The notes under the pieces were generated by a model. It saw nothing but the letters and a program-made list of their open reading frames with translations. It did no database searches and had not been told where the DNA came from. 64,000 nucleotides of DNA from Haliovirga abyssi. Its GTDB lineage: Bacteria > Fusobacteriota > Fusobacteriia > Fusobacteriales > Haliovirgaceae. Position 1 is the stretch's first letter. The number at the start of each line of letters is the position of its first letter. A program made the translations under genes and the position numbers. Of the stretch, positions 62,237 through 64,000 are shown piece by piece. The DNA lies in NCBI RefSeq assembly GCF_030295325.1, contig NZ_AP027059.1, forward strand, positions 1,484,637-1,548,636. Direction: 5' to 3'.

Positions 62237-63354
62237 TATATTTCTTCCTTTCCTAAAAGAGAATTAACTCTAATAATTTTCCCATTTTTCCAATATATTC
62301 TTGGAACTCGATTATTAATATTTGTTAAAATTTCATATGATATTGTTCCTGAGATTTTTGCTATTTCATCTATATTTATATTTTCACCAAATATTTCTAA
62401 TTCATCTCCAACCTTTACTTTTCCTATTAGAGTTTTTGGGATTTTTATCATCATTTGATCCATGCAGACTCTTCCAATTATTTTACATCTTTTTCCTTTT
62501 AAATAAACTTCTCCTGTATTTGATAATTTCCTATTTATTCCATCTGCATATCCTGCAGAAACTGTTGCTATTATTTCACCTTTTTTAGCTATATAAGTTT
62601 TCCCATAGCTTATAGGCATATCTTGCTTTACTTCTTTTAAAAATATAATCTTACTTTTAAAAGACATTACTGGTTTAAATTCTTTACTAAATCTATTTTT
62701 AACCACAGGAATTCCATACAAAATTATTCCTGGTCTAACCATATTCCCTTCATTAATAACATTTAATATTCCTGCGCTATTTGATATGTGAAAATATTCA
62801 ATATCTTTATTTTCATCTACTATTTTTTTAAATATTTCAACTTGTTTTTGAGTATATTCTAAATCCTCATCTGCAACTGATAAATGTGTAAATATTCCTT
62901 TTATATTTGCTATATTTTTATTTTTTATATATTGTATAGCTTTTTCTGCTTCTTCATATGAAAATCCGATCCTTCCCATACCTGTATCTATTTTTACATG
63001 AATATCTGGAAATAGCCCTTTTTTTTCTATATAATTTATTTCTTCATAAGAAGACAGAGTAAGCTGTATCCCTAAAGATACAGCTTTATCCCATTCTTCA
63101 AGAGGTGTACATCCCAATATCAAAATTTTACCTCTTATTCTATTCTTAACTAATTCTTCCGCTTCTTCTATGCAAGCCACTCCAAAATTAGACACTCCAT
63201 TTGCAGATAATTCTCTTGCAATTTCAACTGCACCATGTCCATAAGCATTTGCTTTTATAACTCCAAGTATTTTTTTATTATTAGAAGTCAATTTTTTTAT
63301 TAAATTTAAATTTATTATTAAGTTATTTAGATTAATATCTGACCATACTCTCAT
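62236..63354 (-). CDS. alr: Alanine racemase (second copy)
   Basis: A racemase of about 372 residues with all standard motifs: I-K-A-N-A-Y-G-H-G near residue 35, K-I-D-T-G-M-G-R-I-G near 130, S-A-G-Y-A-D-G near 260 and V-C-M-D-Q near 305. Compared with the copy at 48078, it keeps the canonical D-T-G-M-G-R-I-G and G-H-G and looks more like classical Alr. Start at ATG 63354, 11 bases after AAAGGTGG. Confidence 0.93.
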   Translation of the reverse strand: MRVWSDINLNNLIINLNLIKKLTSNNKKILGVIKANAYGHGAVEIARELSANGVSNFGVACIEEAEELVKNRIRGKILILGCTPLEEWDKAVSLGIQLTLSSYEEINYIEKKGLFPDIHVKIDTGMGRIGFSYEEAEKAIQYIKNKNIANIKGIFTHLSVADEDLEYTQKQVEIFKKIVDENKDIEYFHISNSAGILNVINEGNMVRPGIILYGIPVVKNRFSKEFKPVMSFKSKIIFLKEVKQDMPISYGKTYIAKKGEIIATVSAGYADGINRKLSNTGEVYLKGKRCKIIGRVCMDQMMIKIPKTLIGKVKVGDELEIFGENINIDEIAKISGTISYEILTNINNRVPRIYWKNGKIIRVNSLLGKEEI

Positions 63355-63406
63355 ATATACAAATGCCACCTTTTCTTATACTTTAATCGACTCAAAAAAA
63401 GTAATT

Positions 63407-63613
63407 TTATTTCAAGAAAAAAACTATTGTTCTTCCTTTTTTTTCACTTCCTATTTTTTCTTCTCTAAAAAGCCAACCTAATGCCAATAAAACTTCATCT
63501 TTTTTCAATTCACTGTTATCTACCATAGCTTTTATTCCTGTAGCACCATTTTCGTTTAGATAGTTCCAAACTTTTCCTGCTGCTGCTCCTGTTTTTTCAA
63601 AAGAATATTTCAT
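63407..63613 (-). CDS. Small winged-helix domain protein (DUF2582-like)
   Basis: A 68-residue protein: G-K-V-W-N-Y-L-N-E-N-G, then K-K-D-E-V-L-L-A-L-G-W-L-F-R-E-E-K-I, the recognition-helix-like segment, then a beta wing. It matches the DUF2582 winged helix family. ATG 63613 follows AAGGAG by 8 bases. It lies 17 bases after secF; function unknown. Confidence 0.82.
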   Translation of the reverse strand: MKYSFEKTGAAAGKVWNYLNENGATGIKAMVDNSELKKDEVLLALGWLFREEKIGSEKKGRTIVFFLK

Positions 63614-63630
63614 ATTTATCACTCCTTTTT

Positions 63631-64000
63631 TTATTTTGCTTCCTTCTTTTCAAGAAGATTAACTATTGGGCTTGCAACAAATATTGAAGAATAAGTCCCT
63701 GAAAGTATTCCTATTAATAAAGCTGTTATAAATGTTCTAAGCGATGCTCCTCCAAATATTAATACTGCTAGTATAGCTAATAAAGTTGTAACTGATGTAT
63801 TTATTGATCTTGTAAACACTTGATTTATACTATCATCAATTAAATCTCCTATATTTTTTTTGGATTTTTTCTTTATGTTTTCTCTAATTCTATCAAATAC
63901 AACTATTGTATCATTTATAGAATATCCTAAAATTGTTAATATCGCCGCTATAAATGGTGTATTAATCTCATAACCAAGTAAAGCTATAGCTCCTACTGCT
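63631..64000 (-). CDS. secF: Protein translocase subunit SecF, 3' part (5' end outside the window)
   Basis: Open to the window edge without an intervening stop, about 122 codons. The hallmark G-Y-S-I-N-D-T-I-V-V-F-D-R-I-R-E-N, then N-T-S-V-T-T-L-L-A-I-L-A-V-L-I-F-G-G and the C-terminal helix I-G-I-L-S-G-T-Y-S-S-I-F-V-A show SecF. It assists SecYEG in proton-driven export. secD is expected just beyond the window. Confidence 0.95.
   Translation of the reverse strand, partial: AVGAIALLGYEINTPFIAAILTILGYSINDTIVVFDRIRENIKKKSKKNIGDLIDDSINQVFTRSINTSVTTLLAILAVLIFGGASLRTFITALLIGILSGTYSSIFVASPIVNLLEKKEAK

Overview
The window is 64 kb of very AT-rich bacterial DNA. Every gene I can support lies on the minus strand, so transcription runs from high to low coordinates throughout. 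Genes are tightly packed, with many TAATG or 4-17 bp overlaps, strong AGGAGG-type ribosome binding sites and several near-consensus sigma-70 promoters (TTGACA-N17-TATAAT). LptF/LptG homologues, lipoprotein signal peptides, MurJ, RodA, MinD/MinE and peptidoglycan racemases indicate a diderm, wall-bearing cell. A ferredoxin-linked Mbx complex, a CoA-disulfide-reductase-type flavoprotein and the absence of any oxidase point to an anaerobe that may use sulfur. The mixture (LuxS, WhiA, ScpA, guanine riboswitch, Lpt permeases, very low GC) fits Fusobacteriota best, possibly a marine sulfur-stimulated member; Thermotogota is the main alternative. This placement is inference and no rRNA is present to test it.

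Layout. (1) 0.1-10.9 kb: one 13-gene operon for an Mbx/MBS-type respiratory complex. It has an Mrp-like Na+/H+ antiporter half (mbxA-H, H') and a peripheral half (mbxM,J,K,L), and ends in an unusual fusion of a two-cluster ferredoxin (the MbxN/NuoI position) to a GltD/NfnB-like flavoprotein. (2) 11.0-13.0 kb: a CoA-disulfide/sulfur reductase-type flavoprotein and an unusual cyclic-nucleotide-binding-fold protein. (3) 13.1-16.0 kb: glycogen phosphorylase and a tRNA Asp-Phe-Thr cluster. (4) 16.0-16.55 kb: a gene-free stretch with palindromic repeats. (5) 16.6-23.05 kb: patatin phospholipase, prephenate dehydrogenase, YibE/F membrane protein, COG2509 flavoprotein and a solitary TaqI-like adenine methyltransferase. 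(6) 23.1-24.3 kb: a probable antitoxin/GNAT-toxin pair next to a striking array of inverted and direct repeats. (7) 24.4-32.9 kb: an overlapping operon polA-whiA-nif3-ribF-luxS-scpA-ggct-murJ. (8) 33.0-41.9 kb: two giant Ig/fibronectin-like lipoproteins. (9) 42.2-49.2 kb: map, ruvA, a small Cys protein, an SLC12-type transporter, murI, an NHL propeller and alr. (10) 49.5-50.95 kb: an AzgA-type purine permease under a guanine riboswitch. (11) 51.0-64 kb: RluA-type pseudouridine synthase, rodA, minE, minD, dut, a degenerate GGDEF protein, M16 peptidase, lptG, lptF, cvpA, rlmI, two exported/anchored proteins of uncertain role, a second alr, a small winged-helix protein and the 3' end of secF.

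The most interesting unit is region 1-2. Gene order matches the archaeal mbx/mbs operon, and the NuoD-like subunit keeps only one cysteine of each NiFe CxxC pair. It should therefore not be a hydrogenase but a ferredoxin-linked ion-pumping complex. The fused flavoprotein could let it exchange electrons with NAD(P)H, and the adjacent CoA-dependent disulfide reductase could then pass them to sulfur.
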